Of a stretch of 64,000 bases of DNA, positions 27,061-35,102 are shown in pieces. The stretch is from Aquabacter sp040049275 (GTDB taxonomy: Bacteria > Pseudomonadota > Alphaproteobacteria > Rhizobiales > Xanthobacteraceae). The notes below the pieces were generated by a model. That model was not told the origin of the DNA and did not search any database. It saw only the letters and a list, made by a program, of their open reading frames with translations. The stretch lies in contig NZ_JBDZDT010000005.1 of the NCBI RefSeq assembly GCF_040049275.1, forward strand, positions 62,001 through 126,000. Reading direction: 5' to 3'. The translations under genes were made by a program, and so were the position numbers. The first letter of the stretch is position 1. Every line of letters starts with the position of its first letter.

Positions 27061-27963
27061 ATGGCGCCCCCAGACACCTCCGCGCCGGACCTGCCGGCGG
27101 CCTATATCCATTGCGCGGGCCTGATCCGCGCCCACGATCGTGACCGCTTCCTCTCCACCTTGTTCGCGCCGCGCGGCCCGCGCCGGTACCTCTCCGCGCT
27201 CTACGCCTTCAACCTGGAGGTGGCGCGGGTGCGCGAGGTGGTGCGCGAGCCCATGCCCGGCGAACTGCGCCTGCAATGGTGGCGCGACCTGATCGAGGGG
27301 CTCGGCCGGGGCGAGGTTGCCGGGCACCCGGTGGCCGCGGCGCTGCTCGACATGCTGGCTACCACCGACACGCCGCGCGGTGCGCTTCTCAACCTCATCG
27401 AGGCGCGCACCTTCGACCTTTATGACGACCCCATGCCTTCGTTGAACGATCTCGAAGGCTATGCGGGCGAGACGGCCTCTGTGCTGGTCCAGATTTCCGC
27501 CGGCCTGCTGCTGGGTCGCCAGGACGCCGCCCTTGCGACGGCCTCCGGGCATGCGGGCGTCGCCATCGCCATGACCGGGCTGATGCGCGCGCTGCCCCTC
27601 CAGGCAGCCCGCGGGCAGTGCTTCATTCCCCTGGACGTGCTGCGCGCGAACGGCGCATCGCGAGAGGATGTGGTGCAGAAGCGGGCGACGCCGGGGCTGC
27701 GGGCCGCGCTTGCCAGCCTGCGCCAGCGCGCCGCCTATCATCTCGATGAAGCACGCGGCGCCCTGGATGGCGCGCCGGCCGAGGTCACGCCCGCCTTCCT
27801 GCCGCTCTCATTGGTGGCGGGCGACCTCAACGCGCTCGCCCGCGCCGCCGACCCCTTCGACGGGGTGGCGGGGATATCGCCCCTCATGCGGCAATGGACG
27901 CTGTGGCGCGCGGCACGCAAAGCGCGCGCCGGCAAAAGCTGGATCAGGCTGCCGGCCGGGTGA
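27061..27963 (+). CDS. Squalene/phytoene synthase family protein, NDUFAF6-like
   Basis: A 300-residue all-helical protein of the squalene/phytoene synthase fold. The first Asp-rich motif of true synthases (DxxxD) is absent; its place is taken by LYAFNLEVARVREVVREPMP, and the following GELRLQWWRDLIEG closely resembles the corresponding stretch of mitochondrial NDUFAF6, a complex I assembly factor. The second Asp motif region reads GYAGETASVLVQIS, again without the aspartates. It is therefore unlikely to make carotenoids or squalene. ATG 27061 lies 7 bases after the Mth938-like gene. Its last 20 bases overlap the convergent kinase-like gene. Confidence 0.85.
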   Translation: MAPPDTSAPDLPAAYIHCAGLIRAHDRDRFLSTLFAPRGPRRYLSALYAFNLEVARVREVVREPMPGELRLQWWRDLIEGLGRGEVAGHPVAAALLDMLATTDTPRGALLNLIEARTFDLYDDPMPSLNDLEGYAGETASVLVQISAGLLLGRQDAALATASGHAGVAIAMTGLMRALPLQAARGQCFIPLDVLRANGASREDVVQKRATPGLRAALASLRQRAAYHLDEARGALDGAPAEVTPAFLPLSLVAGDLNALARAADPFDGVAGISPLMRQWTLWRAARKARAGKSWIRLPAG

Positions 27964-29047
27964 TCCGGTCGGTCAGGTTCAGCCGCCCGCGGGCGATATC
28001 CGCCACAAGATCCCGTGTCTCCGGCGATCCGGAGAGGGCATCCAGCATCTCGATCTGGTTCCGCGCCACCAGCAGCAGCAGGTCGTCGCGCACCTCGCCC
28101 GCGTCCGTGCGCGGCAGGCGGGAGATCACCTGCAGATGGTCGAGATGGGGCCGGTCCGGCAGCAGGGCGGCGAGGTGCGTGCGCATCTCCTGCGGATCGG
28201 CAGGGCCATGGGCCTCGACGAAGGCATAGAGGCCGACCTTCCCGCCCAGCGTCTGGAAATCCGCCATGTGCACGGCGGCCACGGACGGGTGGGCCTCCAG
28301 CGCGGCGGCAATGCGGGGGGCCACCTGCGTGACCCGCGGCCCGCGCCCTTCCGTGTCCGAATAGGACATGAGGCGGCGGGTGATGAAGCGATAGACCTTC
28401 TTTCCGGTGGCCATCCAGGTGCGGGCGATGACGCTCTTGTGCGCCAGCATGCGCTTTTCGCGCGGGGTGAGCGCCTCCGGGCAATAGGTGCGCTTGTGCT
28501 TCAGGAGGTGGCGCAGATCCTCATAGGCAAGCACCCGGCCGAGGCGGCTGCGCCGATCGATGGGCAAAGCGAGCTGGAAATCGGTGAGCCAGGCTTCGCC
28601 GTCCGCCCCGCGCAGCCAGTTCTGCTGCTTTGCAAGGTCGTTATGGGCAAAGCCGGCGGCATGCAGCGTGCGCAGCGCCGTCTTGGCGGAGTGGAAATAA
28701 TGGAGATCGCCGTGGGGCCGGGCGATCTGGAGCGGCACGCCCTCGATCCACCCGCGCACCAGGAAGCGATGGCCCACTGCCAGAAGCGGCGTCGTCACCC
28801 CGGTGGAGGTGACTTTGGCCAGCGCCTGGGATTCGCGCGCCGCCAGCACGCGGGCGATGAGCGCGAACCAGGGCGAGACTTCGTTCCAGCGCCGGCGCAC
28901 GGCAGGATAGGGGCGGCGGTCCGCCGCCGTCCAGGTGCCGCGCTCCACGGTCGAGAAAACGTCGCGCTTCAGCACCGTGTCCACGACGAAGCGGCTGGGG
29001 TCGGCCTTCTGCTCGACCGGCGGAAAAAAGACCTGTTGCCTGGGCAT
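27944..29047 (-). CDS. Protein-kinase-like (RIO/KdkA-type) protein with ANL C-domain-like tail
   Basis: A 367-residue predicted cytoplasmic protein. Residues about 20-180 resemble small atypical kinases: HND at 135-137 in place of HRD, then KQQN (140-143), then DFQ at 156-158 in place of DFG. The N-lobe lysine is not obvious. Residues about 235-330 look like the C-terminal domain of adenylate-forming (ANL) enzymes: RVTQVAPRIAAALEAHPSVA, then GGKVGLYAFVEAH, a LPDRPHLDHLQVIS segment and LPRTDAGEVRDDLL. The last is close to the LPRTxxGKVRRDLL signature, but the catalytic Lys is Glu318. Full ANL N-domain sequence is absent. It lies 8 bases after trmFO on the same strand. Function is unknown; the two-part reading is my own and needs profile searches. 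Confidence 0.65.
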   Translation of the reverse strand: MPRQQVFFPPVEQKADPSRFVVDTVLKRDVFSTVERGTWTAADRRPYPAVRRRWNEVSPWFALIARVLAARESQALAKVTSTGVTTPLLAVGHRFLVRGWIEGVPLQIARPHGDLHYFHSAKTALRTLHAAGFAHNDLAKQQNWLRGADGEAWLTDFQLALPIDRRSRLGRVLAYEDLRHLLKHKRTYCPEALTPREKRMLAHKSVIARTWMATGKKVYRFITRRLMSYSDTEGRGPRVTQVAPRIAAALEAHPSVAAVHMADFQTLGGKVGLYAFVEAHGPADPQEMRTHLAALLPDRPHLDHLQVISRLPRTDAGEVRDDLLLLVARNQIEMLDALSGSPETRDLVADIARGRLNLTDRITRPAA

Positions 29048-29055
29048 AGCGGGTC

Positions 29056-30465
29056 TTAAGCCGCCTGCGCGGCGCTGTCGAGCCAGCGGTCCGCATCGGC
29101 CAGGGCGCGCAGGGCGATGGCCTTCTTCTTGGCCAGCGTCTTCTCCGAGCCACGCAGGCGCTTGCCATCCGGGCTCTTCGGCGAGAGCTCAAGCGGGGGG
29201 AACAGGCCGAAATTGATGTTCATGGGCTGGAAGGAGCGCGGCCCCGCATCGATCACCTCCACATGCCCGCCGGTGATGTGCGACAGTAGCGCGCCATGGG
29301 CCGTGGTGAGGGGCGGCAGATCGGGCTCCGCGCCGAGGCGCTCGGCCGCCGCGAAGCGGCCGCAGAGGAGGCCGATGGCCGCGCTTTCCACATAGCCCTC
29401 GCAGCCGGTGATCTGGCCGGCAAAGCGCAGGCGCGGGTCGGCCTTCAGCCGCAAGGTGCCGTCCAGGAGGCGCGGCGAGTTGAGATAGGTGTTGCGGTGC
29501 ATCCCGCCGAGCCGCGCGAACTCCGCGTTCTGGAGGCCCGGAATGGTGCGGAACACGCGCACCTGCTCACCATGGCGCATCTTGGTCTGGAAGCCGACCA
29601 TATTATAGAGCGTGCCCAGCTTGTTGTCCTGGCGCAGTTGGATCACCGCATGAGGCTTCACGTCCGGCGCGTGCGGGTTGGTGAGGCCGACGGGCTTCAG
29701 CGGGCCGAAGCGCATGGTCTCCCGGCCACGCTCGGCCATGACCTCTACGGGCAGGCAGCCATCGAAATAGGGGGTCTTCGCTTCGAAGTCGCGCACGGGC
29801 GCCTTCTCGGCGGCAAGCAGCGCGTCCACGAACGCCTCGTACTCGTCCTTGCTCATCGGGCAGTTGATATAGTCTGCCCCCGTGCCGCCGGGGCCGGGCT
29901 TATCGTAGCGCGACTGGAACCAGGCCTTGCCCATATCGATGGTGTCGAAATGCACGATGGGGGCGATGGCGTCGAAAAAAGCCAGCGCCGTCTCGCCCGT
30001 GAGGGTGAGCACCGCCTCGGCGAGGGCGGGGGAGGTGAGAGGGCCGGTGGCCACGATCACCTTGTCCCAGTCTGCCGGCGGAAGGCCAGCGATCTCCTCG
30101 CGGCGGATCTCCACAAGGGGATGATCTTCAAGCGCCTGGGTGACCGCGGTGGAGAAGCCGTCTCGGTCCACGGCCAGCGCGCCGCCGGCGGGCACCTGGT
30201 TGGCATCGGCGCAGCGCAGGATGAGCGAGCCGGCCCGGCGCATCTCCGCGTGGAGCACGCCCACGGCATTTCCCTGCGCGTCGTCGGAGCGGAAGGAGTT
30301 GGAGCAGACCAGTTCCGCAAGCCCGTCGGTGTGGTGCGCATCGGTGGAGCGCACGGGGCGCATCTCGTGCAGCACCACGGGCACGCCCCGGCTTGCCACC
30401 TGCCAGGCGGCTTCGGAGCCCGCCAGGCCCCCGCCGATCACATGTACCGGGTCGAGACGCACCAT
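29056..30465 (-). CDS. trmFO: Methylenetetrahydrofolate--tRNA (uracil-5-)-methyltransferase TrmFO
   Basis: A 469-residue FAD-dependent enzyme forming m5U54 in the tRNA T-loop using methylene-THF. The dinucleotide-binding motif VHVIGGGLAGSEAAW is at residues 7-21. Family blocks follow: ELVCSNSFRSDDAQGNAVG (about 46-64), the Cys in YINCPMSKDEYEAF (about 197-210), YFDGCLPVEVMAERG, GFQTKMRHGEQVRVFRTIPG, QITGCEGYVESAAIGLLCGR and FQPMNINFGLFPPLE. GidA/MnmG is excluded by length and these motifs. ATG is at 30463-30465. Confidence 0.96.
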   Translation of the reverse strand: MVRLDPVHVIGGGLAGSEAAWQVASRGVPVVLHEMRPVRSTDAHHTDGLAELVCSNSFRSDDAQGNAVGVLHAEMRRAGSLILRCADANQVPAGGALAVDRDGFSTAVTQALEDHPLVEIRREEIAGLPPADWDKVIVATGPLTSPALAEAVLTLTGETALAFFDAIAPIVHFDTIDMGKAWFQSRYDKPGPGGTGADYINCPMSKDEYEAFVDALLAAEKAPVRDFEAKTPYFDGCLPVEVMAERGRETMRFGPLKPVGLTNPHAPDVKPHAVIQLRQDNKLGTLYNMVGFQTKMRHGEQVRVFRTIPGLQNAEFARLGGMHRNTYLNSPRLLDGTLRLKADPRLRFAGQITGCEGYVESAAIGLLCGRFAAAERLGAEPDLPPLTTAHGALLSHITGGHVEVIDAGPRSFQPMNINFGLFPPLELSPKSPDGKRLRGSEKTLAKKKAIALRALADADRWLDSAAQAA

Positions 30466-30583
30466 CAGTCCTCGCTGCGCAGATGCCGGCACCCTCGCGT
30501 CCGGCAAACAATCGAGGGTCTGTGCCCTATGATGGCGGCAGGTTCAAGGAGCGTGGCGATGAAAGGGGTCGGCACAAACGAAA

Positions 30584-30603
30584 ATGGCCCCCGGAGGGGC
30601 CAT
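30584..30603 (-). terminator. Intrinsic terminator of the DUF1127 gene
   Basis: ATGGCCCC-CGGA-GGGGCCAT forms a perfect 8-bp stem. Read on the minus strand it is followed by TTTTCGTTT, giving a usable T-run, so it should end the transcript of the small DUF1127 gene just downstream of its stop codon. Confidence 0.75.
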
Positions 30604-30604
30604 G

Positions 30605-30640
30605 TTCACGAAATCCCATTCGTGAAACCGTACGGTTTCA
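30605..30640. repeat. Two overlapping palindromes beside the DUF1127 stop
   Basis: TTCACGAA (30605-30612) pairs with TTCGTGAA (30619-30626), and TGAAACCG (30623-30630) with CGGTTTCA (30633-30640). The two share bases 30623-30626, so they could form alternative hairpins in the mRNA of the small gene or be protein binding sites. Confidence 0.8.
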
Positions 30641-30641
30641 C

Positions 30642-30803
30642 TCAGGCGTGCAGAGCCGCCCGACGGGCCACGGCCCGGATTTCGCCACGCACGATGTTGA
30701 TATCGCCGAGCGTGCGGTCATCGAGCCCGGAAAGCTCGGCAACGGTGCGGTTGTAAGCATGCCAGCGGCGAATCTGGCGCGCCAGGAAACCCCAGAGCAG
30801 CAT
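30642..30803 (-). CDS. DUF1127 small protein
   Basis: A 53-residue basic protein, too short for most gene callers: MLLWGFLARQIRRWHAYNRT, then VAELSGLDDRTLGDINIVRG and EIRAVARRAALHA. The core pattern (R..RWxxYxxTxxELSxLDDRxLxDIxIxRxEI) is that of DUF1127. In other alphaproteobacteria DUF1127 proteins have been tied to RNA turnover, phosphate and carbon metabolism and stress, but no single mechanism can be assigned here. AAGGAG lies 8 bases before the ATG. It lies alone between trmFO and uvrA, with a terminator-rich 3' end. Confidence 0.92.
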   Translation of the reverse strand: MLLWGFLARQIRRWHAYNRTVAELSGLDDRTLGDINIVRGEIRAVARRAALHA

Positions 30804-31047
30804 GTGTCTTCTCCTTCAGTCGGCGCAAACTCGGGCGCCGCTATTGTTCGAAGGGGAACATATGCTGACCTAAGCGAGCCTTGAAGGGTGTTAGCTGCAT
30901 TGCAGCATTGCGTGCGCCGCATGTTGCACACCAAGCATTGCGAACTGTTTCTGAACGGTGACGATTCGCCTTAAGGCAATCTTAAGCCTGTTCCATTTCG
31001 CAAGTGCACAACGCGGCCGGCCGCCTACCGGCAGGCAAGGGCGGGGT

Positions 31048-33996
31048 TTACTCCGCCGCGCTCCTGCGCCGCCGCTCCGGCTTCGGCACGACCATGGGAC
31101 GGCGCGCCAGAACCTCGGCAAGGAAGGCGCCGGTGTGCGAGCGCTTGGAGGCGGCGATGGCCTCCGGGGGACCGGAAGCGACGATCTCGCCGCCGCCGTC
31201 ACCGCCCTCGGGGCCAAGATCCACCACCCAGTCGGCGGTCTTGATGACCTCGAGATTGTGCTCGATCACCGCCACGGTGTTTCCCTGCTCCACCAGTTCG
31301 TGGAGCACTTCCAGCAGCTTCGACACGTCATGGAAGTGCAGGCCGGTGGTGGGCTCGTCCAGGATATAGAGCGTGCGGCCGGTGGCGCGCTTGGACAATT
31401 CCTTGGCGAGCTTCACCCGCTGCGCCTCGCCGCCAGAGAGGGTGGTGGCCTGCTGACCCACCTTGATGTAGCCGAGGCCGACTCGCGAGAGCGTCTCCAG
31501 CTTCTCGCGCACGCTCGGCACCGCCTTGAAGAAGGCCGCGCCCTCGTCCACGGTCATGTCCAGCACATCGGCGATGGACTTGTCCTTGAACGTCACCTCC
31601 AGCGTCTCGCGATTGTAGCGCTTGCCCTTGCAGACATCGCAGGTGACGTAGACGTCGGGGAGAAAGTGCATCTCGATCTTGATGACGCCGTCGCCCTGGC
31701 AGGCTTCGCAGCGCCCGCCCTTCACGTTGAACGAGAAGCGCCCCGCGCCATAGCCCCGCGCCTTGGCCTCGGGCAGGCCGGAAAACCATTCCCGCATGGG
31801 GGTGAAGGCGCCGGTATAGGTGGCGGGGTTCGAGCGCGGCGTGCGGCCAATGGGCGACTGGTCGATGTCGATCACCTTGTCCAGATGCTCCAGCCCCTCC
31901 AGCTTGTCGAAGGGGGCGGGCGCCTCGGTGGCGTTGTTCAGCCGCCGCGCCACCGCCTTGTAGAGCGTGTCGATGAGCAAGGTGGACTTGCCGCCGCCCG
32001 AGACCCCGGTGACGCAGGTGAACAGGCCGAGCGGGATCTCGGCGGTGACGTTCTTCAGATTGTTCCCGCGCGCGCCGGAGAGCTTCAGCATGCGCTTGGC
32101 GTTGGGCTTGCGCCGCGCGGGCACGCCCACGGAGAGCTCGCCCGTGAGATACTTGCCGGTGAGCGAGGCGGGATTAGCCATGATCTCGGCCGGGGTGCCC
32201 TGGGCGATGATCTCACCCCCATGGATACCGGCGCCGGGGCCCACATCCACCACATAATCGGCGGCGAGGATGGCGTCCTCGTCATGCTCCACCACGATCA
32301 CGGTGTTGCCGAGGTCGCGCAGGCGCTTCAGCGTCTCCAGGAGCCGCGCATTGTCCCGTTGGTGCAGGCCGATGGAGGGTTCGTCCAGCACATAGAGCAC
32401 GCCCGAGAGGCCCGAGCCGATCTGCGAGGCGAGGCGGATACGCTGGCTCTCGCCGCCCGAGAGCGTGCCGGAGGCGCGGGACAGGCTGAGATATTCCAGC
32501 CCCACATCCATGAGGAAGCGCAGGCGGTCACGGATTTCCTTGAGGATCCGGACCGCGATCTCGTTTTGCTTCGCATTCAGCTGGGCGGGCAGGGCCTCGA
32601 ACCATTCGGAGGCGCCGCGCACCGACAATTGGCTCACCTCGCCGATATGCCGCAGCGCCACCTTCACCGCCAGAGCCTCCGGCTTCAGGCGGAAGCCGTT
32701 GCAGACGGCGCAGGGGACGGTGGAGAAATACTTGGAGATTTCCTCCCGCGCCCAGTCGCTTTCCGTCTCCTTCCAGCGCCGGTCGAGGTTGCGCACGATG
32801 CCCTCGAAGGTCTTCGAGGTTTCATAGGCGCGCAGGCCGTCATCATAAGCGAACGTGATGGTCTCCTCGCCCGACCCATAGAGGATCACGTCCTTCGCCT
32901 TCTCCGGCAGATCGGCGAACGGGACGGTGAGCTTGAAGTGATAGTGCCGGGCGAGGGCGTCCAGGGTCTGGCCGTAATAAGGCGAGGTGCTCTTGGCCCA
33001 GGGGGCGATGGCGCCCTGCTTCAGCGAGCGGGACTTGTCCGGCACCACGAGGTCGGCATCGATGGTCTGCTCCACCCCGAGCCCGTCGCAGGCCGGGCAG
33101 GCGCCGAAGGGATTGTTGAAGGAGAACAGGCGCGGCTCGATCTCGGAAATGGTGAAGCCGGAGACCGGGCAGGCGAACTTCTCCGAGAACAGGATGCGCC
33201 GCGCCTCCCCGCTCTCATCCTTCTCATCGGCGAACTCCGCCACGGCGATGCCGTCCGCCAGACCGAGCGCGGTCTCAAAGCTGTCCGCAAGGCGGGTCGC
33301 GAGGTCCGCGCGCACCACGATGCGGTCCACCACCACGTCGATGTCGTGCTTCAGCTTCTTGTCGAGAGTGGGAGCCTCGGCGATCTCGTGGAAGGTGCCG
33401 TCCACCTTCACCCGCTGGAAGCCCTTCTTGAGGAATTCCGCCATTTCCTTGCGGTATTCGCCCTTGCGCCCGCGCACCACCGGCGCCAGCAGATAAAGGC
33501 GTGTGCCCTCGGGCAGGGCCAGCACCTTGTCCACCATCTGCGAGACCGTCTGGCTCTCGATGGGCAGGCCCGTGGCGGGCGAATAGGGGATGCCCGCGCG
33601 CGCCCACAGCAGGCGCATGTAATCGTGGATCTCGGTGACCGTGCCCACGGTGGAGCGCGGGTTCTTCGAGGTGGTCTTCTGCTCGATGGAGATGGCAGGC
33701 GAGAGGCCGTCGATCTGGTCCACGTCCGGCTTCTGCATCATCTCCAGGAACTGGCGCGCATAAGCGGAAAGGCTCTCCACATAGCGCCTCTGGCCCTCGG
33801 CATAGATGGTGTCGAAGGCCAGCGAGGATTTTCCCGAGCCCGAAAGGCCGGTGAACACCACGAGGCTGTCGCGCGGGATCTCCAGATCCACATTCTTCAG
33901 ATTGTGCTCGCGGGCACCGCGCACGGAGAGAATGCGCGCATCGCGCCGCAGGGCGGCCTGGGACAATGCGCGGGAAGGGGAAGCTCGGTCGCTCAT
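31048..33996 (-). CDS. uvrA: Excinuclease ABC subunit A
   Basis: The damage-recognition ATPase of nucleotide excision repair, 982 residues. Two ABC ATPase modules are evident: Walker A motifs GLSGSGKSS (about 50-58) and GVSGGGKST (about 665), and two signature motifs (TLSGGESQRIRLASQ and TLSGGEAQRVKLAKE). Cysteine-rich zinc elements occur at CPACDGLG and CEACQGDG...CDVCKGKRY. The C-terminus ends in a basic tail. The start ATG is at 33994-33996. Its upstream region, shared with ssb, holds two LexA boxes. Confidence 0.98.
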   Translation of the reverse strand: MSDRASPSRALSQAALRRDARILSVRGAREHNLKNVDLEIPRDSLVVFTGLSGSGKSSLAFDTIYAEGQRRYVESLSAYARQFLEMMQKPDVDQIDGLSPAISIEQKTTSKNPRSTVGTVTEIHDYMRLLWARAGIPYSPATGLPIESQTVSQMVDKVLALPEGTRLYLLAPVVRGRKGEYRKEMAEFLKKGFQRVKVDGTFHEIAEAPTLDKKLKHDIDVVVDRIVVRADLATRLADSFETALGLADGIAVAEFADEKDESGEARRILFSEKFACPVSGFTISEIEPRLFSFNNPFGACPACDGLGVEQTIDADLVVPDKSRSLKQGAIAPWAKSTSPYYGQTLDALARHYHFKLTVPFADLPEKAKDVILYGSGEETITFAYDDGLRAYETSKTFEGIVRNLDRRWKETESDWAREEISKYFSTVPCAVCNGFRLKPEALAVKVALRHIGEVSQLSVRGASEWFEALPAQLNAKQNEIAVRILKEIRDRLRFLMDVGLEYLSLSRASGTLSGGESQRIRLASQIGSGLSGVLYVLDEPSIGLHQRDNARLLETLKRLRDLGNTVIVVEHDEDAILAADYVVDVGPGAGIHGGEIIAQGTPAEIMANPASLTGKYLTGELSVGVPARRKPNAKRMLKLSGARGNNLKNVTAEIPLGLFTCVTGVSGGGKSTLLIDTLYKAVARRLNNATEAPAPFDKLEGLEHLDKVIDIDQSPIGRTPRSNPATYTGAFTPMREWFSGLPEAKARGYGAGRFSFNVKGGRCEACQGDGVIKIEMHFLPDVYVTCDVCKGKRYNRETLEVTFKDKSIADVLDMTVDEGAAFFKAVPSVREKLETLSRVGLGYIKVGQQATTLSGGEAQRVKLAKELSKRATGRTLYILDEPTTGLHFHDVSKLLEVLHELVEQGNTVAVIEHNLEVIKTADWVVDLGPEGGDGGGEIVASGPPEAIAASKRSHTGAFLAEVLARRPMVVPKPERRRRSAAE

Positions 33997-34158
33997 CTGG
34001 TCAGGTTGGCTCGGCGGAGGTCCGCGGGAAATGGGAATGCCTCAGGAAGGACGAAAAGCGCCCTGTCCGGCGCGCCCCTGTGGACGATCCGGACCTTCGG
34101 CTTCCCGCGCCTGTCTGGCCATGCGTCCAATGTAGGCTCCCATGTGCGATGCGGTAGG

Positions 34159-34173
34159 GAACATATCAGGAAC
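34159..34173. promoter_or_regulatory. LexA (SOS) box 1 in the uvrA-ssb control region
   Basis: GAAC-N7-GAAC (GAACATATCAGGAAC), the direct-repeat LexA site of alphaproteobacteria. It lies 163 bases upstream of the uvrA start and 214 upstream of the ssb start. Confidence 0.9.
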
Positions 34174-34235
34174 GAAATCTGCGTCCAGCAAAAAAGCGCG
34201 GATGAGCGGCTTGAAGCCCGGGTTCCTGAGTGCTA

Positions 34236-34250
34236 GAACATAACAGGAAC
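34236..34250. promoter_or_regulatory. LexA (SOS) box 2 in the uvrA-ssb control region
   Basis: A second GAAC-N7-GAAC (GAACATAACAGGAAC), 77 bases (about seven helical turns) from box 1. It is nearer ssb (137 bases before its ATG), so it may serve the ssb promoter while box 1 serves uvrA. Confidence 0.9.
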
Positions 34251-34386
34251 ATCAGGATTGTGCATCTTCTGCCCCTTTTTGGTGGACAAGGGCGCTTGGG
34301 CCCTCGCTTCGCCGGGCTGGATGGATAGGGTGCATGGTTTCCGCCCGCCGACCTCGGCCGGCGGGCGGACAGGTATGGAGGAGAAG

Positions 34387-34935
34387 ATGGCCGGCAGCGT
34401 CAACAAGGTGATCCTGATCGGCAATCTCGGCCGCGATCCGGAAATTCGCTCCTTCCAGAATGGCGGGCGCGTGGCCAATCTGAACATCGCCACCTCCGAG
34501 ACCTGGCGCGACAAGGCCTCCGGCGAGCGCAAGGAGCGCACCGAGTGGCACCGCGTGACCGTGTTCAACGAGAATCTCGTGGGCGTGGTGGAGCGCTTCC
34601 TGAAGAAGGGCAGCAAGGTCTATATCGAGGGCCAGCTCGAGACCCGCAAATATGAGAAGGACGGCCGCGAGCAATACACCACCGAGGTGGTGCTGCGTCC
34701 CTATAGGGGTGAGCTGACGCTTCTGGACGGCCGTGGCGGCGGTGCTGAGGGCGGCGAGGAATATGGCGGAGGCTCCGATTTCGGCTCCTCCAGCCCCATG
34801 GGCGGCAGCAGCGGCGGGGGCTTTGGCGGAGGGGGCGGTGGTTCCTTCGGCGGCGGAACGGGTGGCGGCGGCAGCCGGCGGCCTGCGCCAGCTGGTCGCC
34901 CCTCCGACGACATGGACGACGAAATTCCCTTCTGA
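34387..34935 (+). CDS. ssb: Single-stranded DNA-binding protein
   Basis: A 182-residue SSB that coats ssDNA during replication and repair. The OB fold spans about 1-115 with VNKVILIGNLGRDPEIR, TEWHRVTVF, and VYIEGQLETRKYEKDGRE. A Gly/Ser-rich linker (about 120-165) follows, and the acidic tail DDMDDEIPF recruits partner proteins. ATG 34387 is chosen because GGAGGAG lies just upstream; that Shine-Dalgarno sequence would itself be coding if the ATG at 34375 were used. It is divergent from uvrA across two SOS boxes. Confidence 0.97.
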   Translation: MAGSVNKVILIGNLGRDPEIRSFQNGGRVANLNIATSETWRDKASGERKERTEWHRVTVFNENLVGVVERFLKKGSKVYIEGQLETRKYEKDGREQYTTEVVLRPYRGELTLLDGRGGGAEGGEEYGGGSDFGSSSPMGGSSGGGFGGGGGGSFGGGTGGGGSRRPAPAGRPSDDMDDEIPF

Positions 34936-34962
34936 TTCAAAAGCCTGAGTGCACGACGTGGT

Positions 34963-34998
34963 CTTTCACTCCCGGGCAATGCCGCGCGGGAGTGAAAG
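34963..34998. terminator. Hairpin downstream of ssb
   Basis: CTTTCACTCCCG pairs with CGGGAGTGAAAG over 12 bp with a 12-base loop. There is no T-run after it on the plus strand, so it may be a rho-assisted end or mRNA stabiliser. Confidence 0.55.
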
Positions 34999-35102
34999 TG
35001 GACTGAAACCCTTCCGTAGCCGGAATCGTTTGGCTTCTGGCGTCTTCCCTGGGGAAATCTGGGGAAGGGCGCCGTTGGATCAAGCGATACGCCGGAGGGG
35101 TA

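Noticed and set aside
27061..27963. Naming the gene phytoene synthase (carotenoid pathway)
   Set aside because: The aspartate-rich substrate motifs are missing, no other carotenoid gene is nearby, and the sequence around FNLEVARVREVV resembles NDUFAF6.
30846..30859. GTTC-N6-GAAC near the DUF1127 promoter as a LexA site
   Set aside because: The half-sites are inverted and the spacing is 6, unlike the direct-repeat GAAC-N7-GAAC boxes of this group. Probably chance.
30958..34236. A very long (over 1000 codons) plus-strand frame opposite uvrA
   Set aside because: It is the antisense shadow of uvrA: high GC keeps the opposite frame open. Its residue make-up (His, Gly, Leu, Arg, Asp-rich, no domains) is typical of such shadows. 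The same holds for the long antisense frames opposite valS, moeA, secD/secF and the multicopper oxidase.
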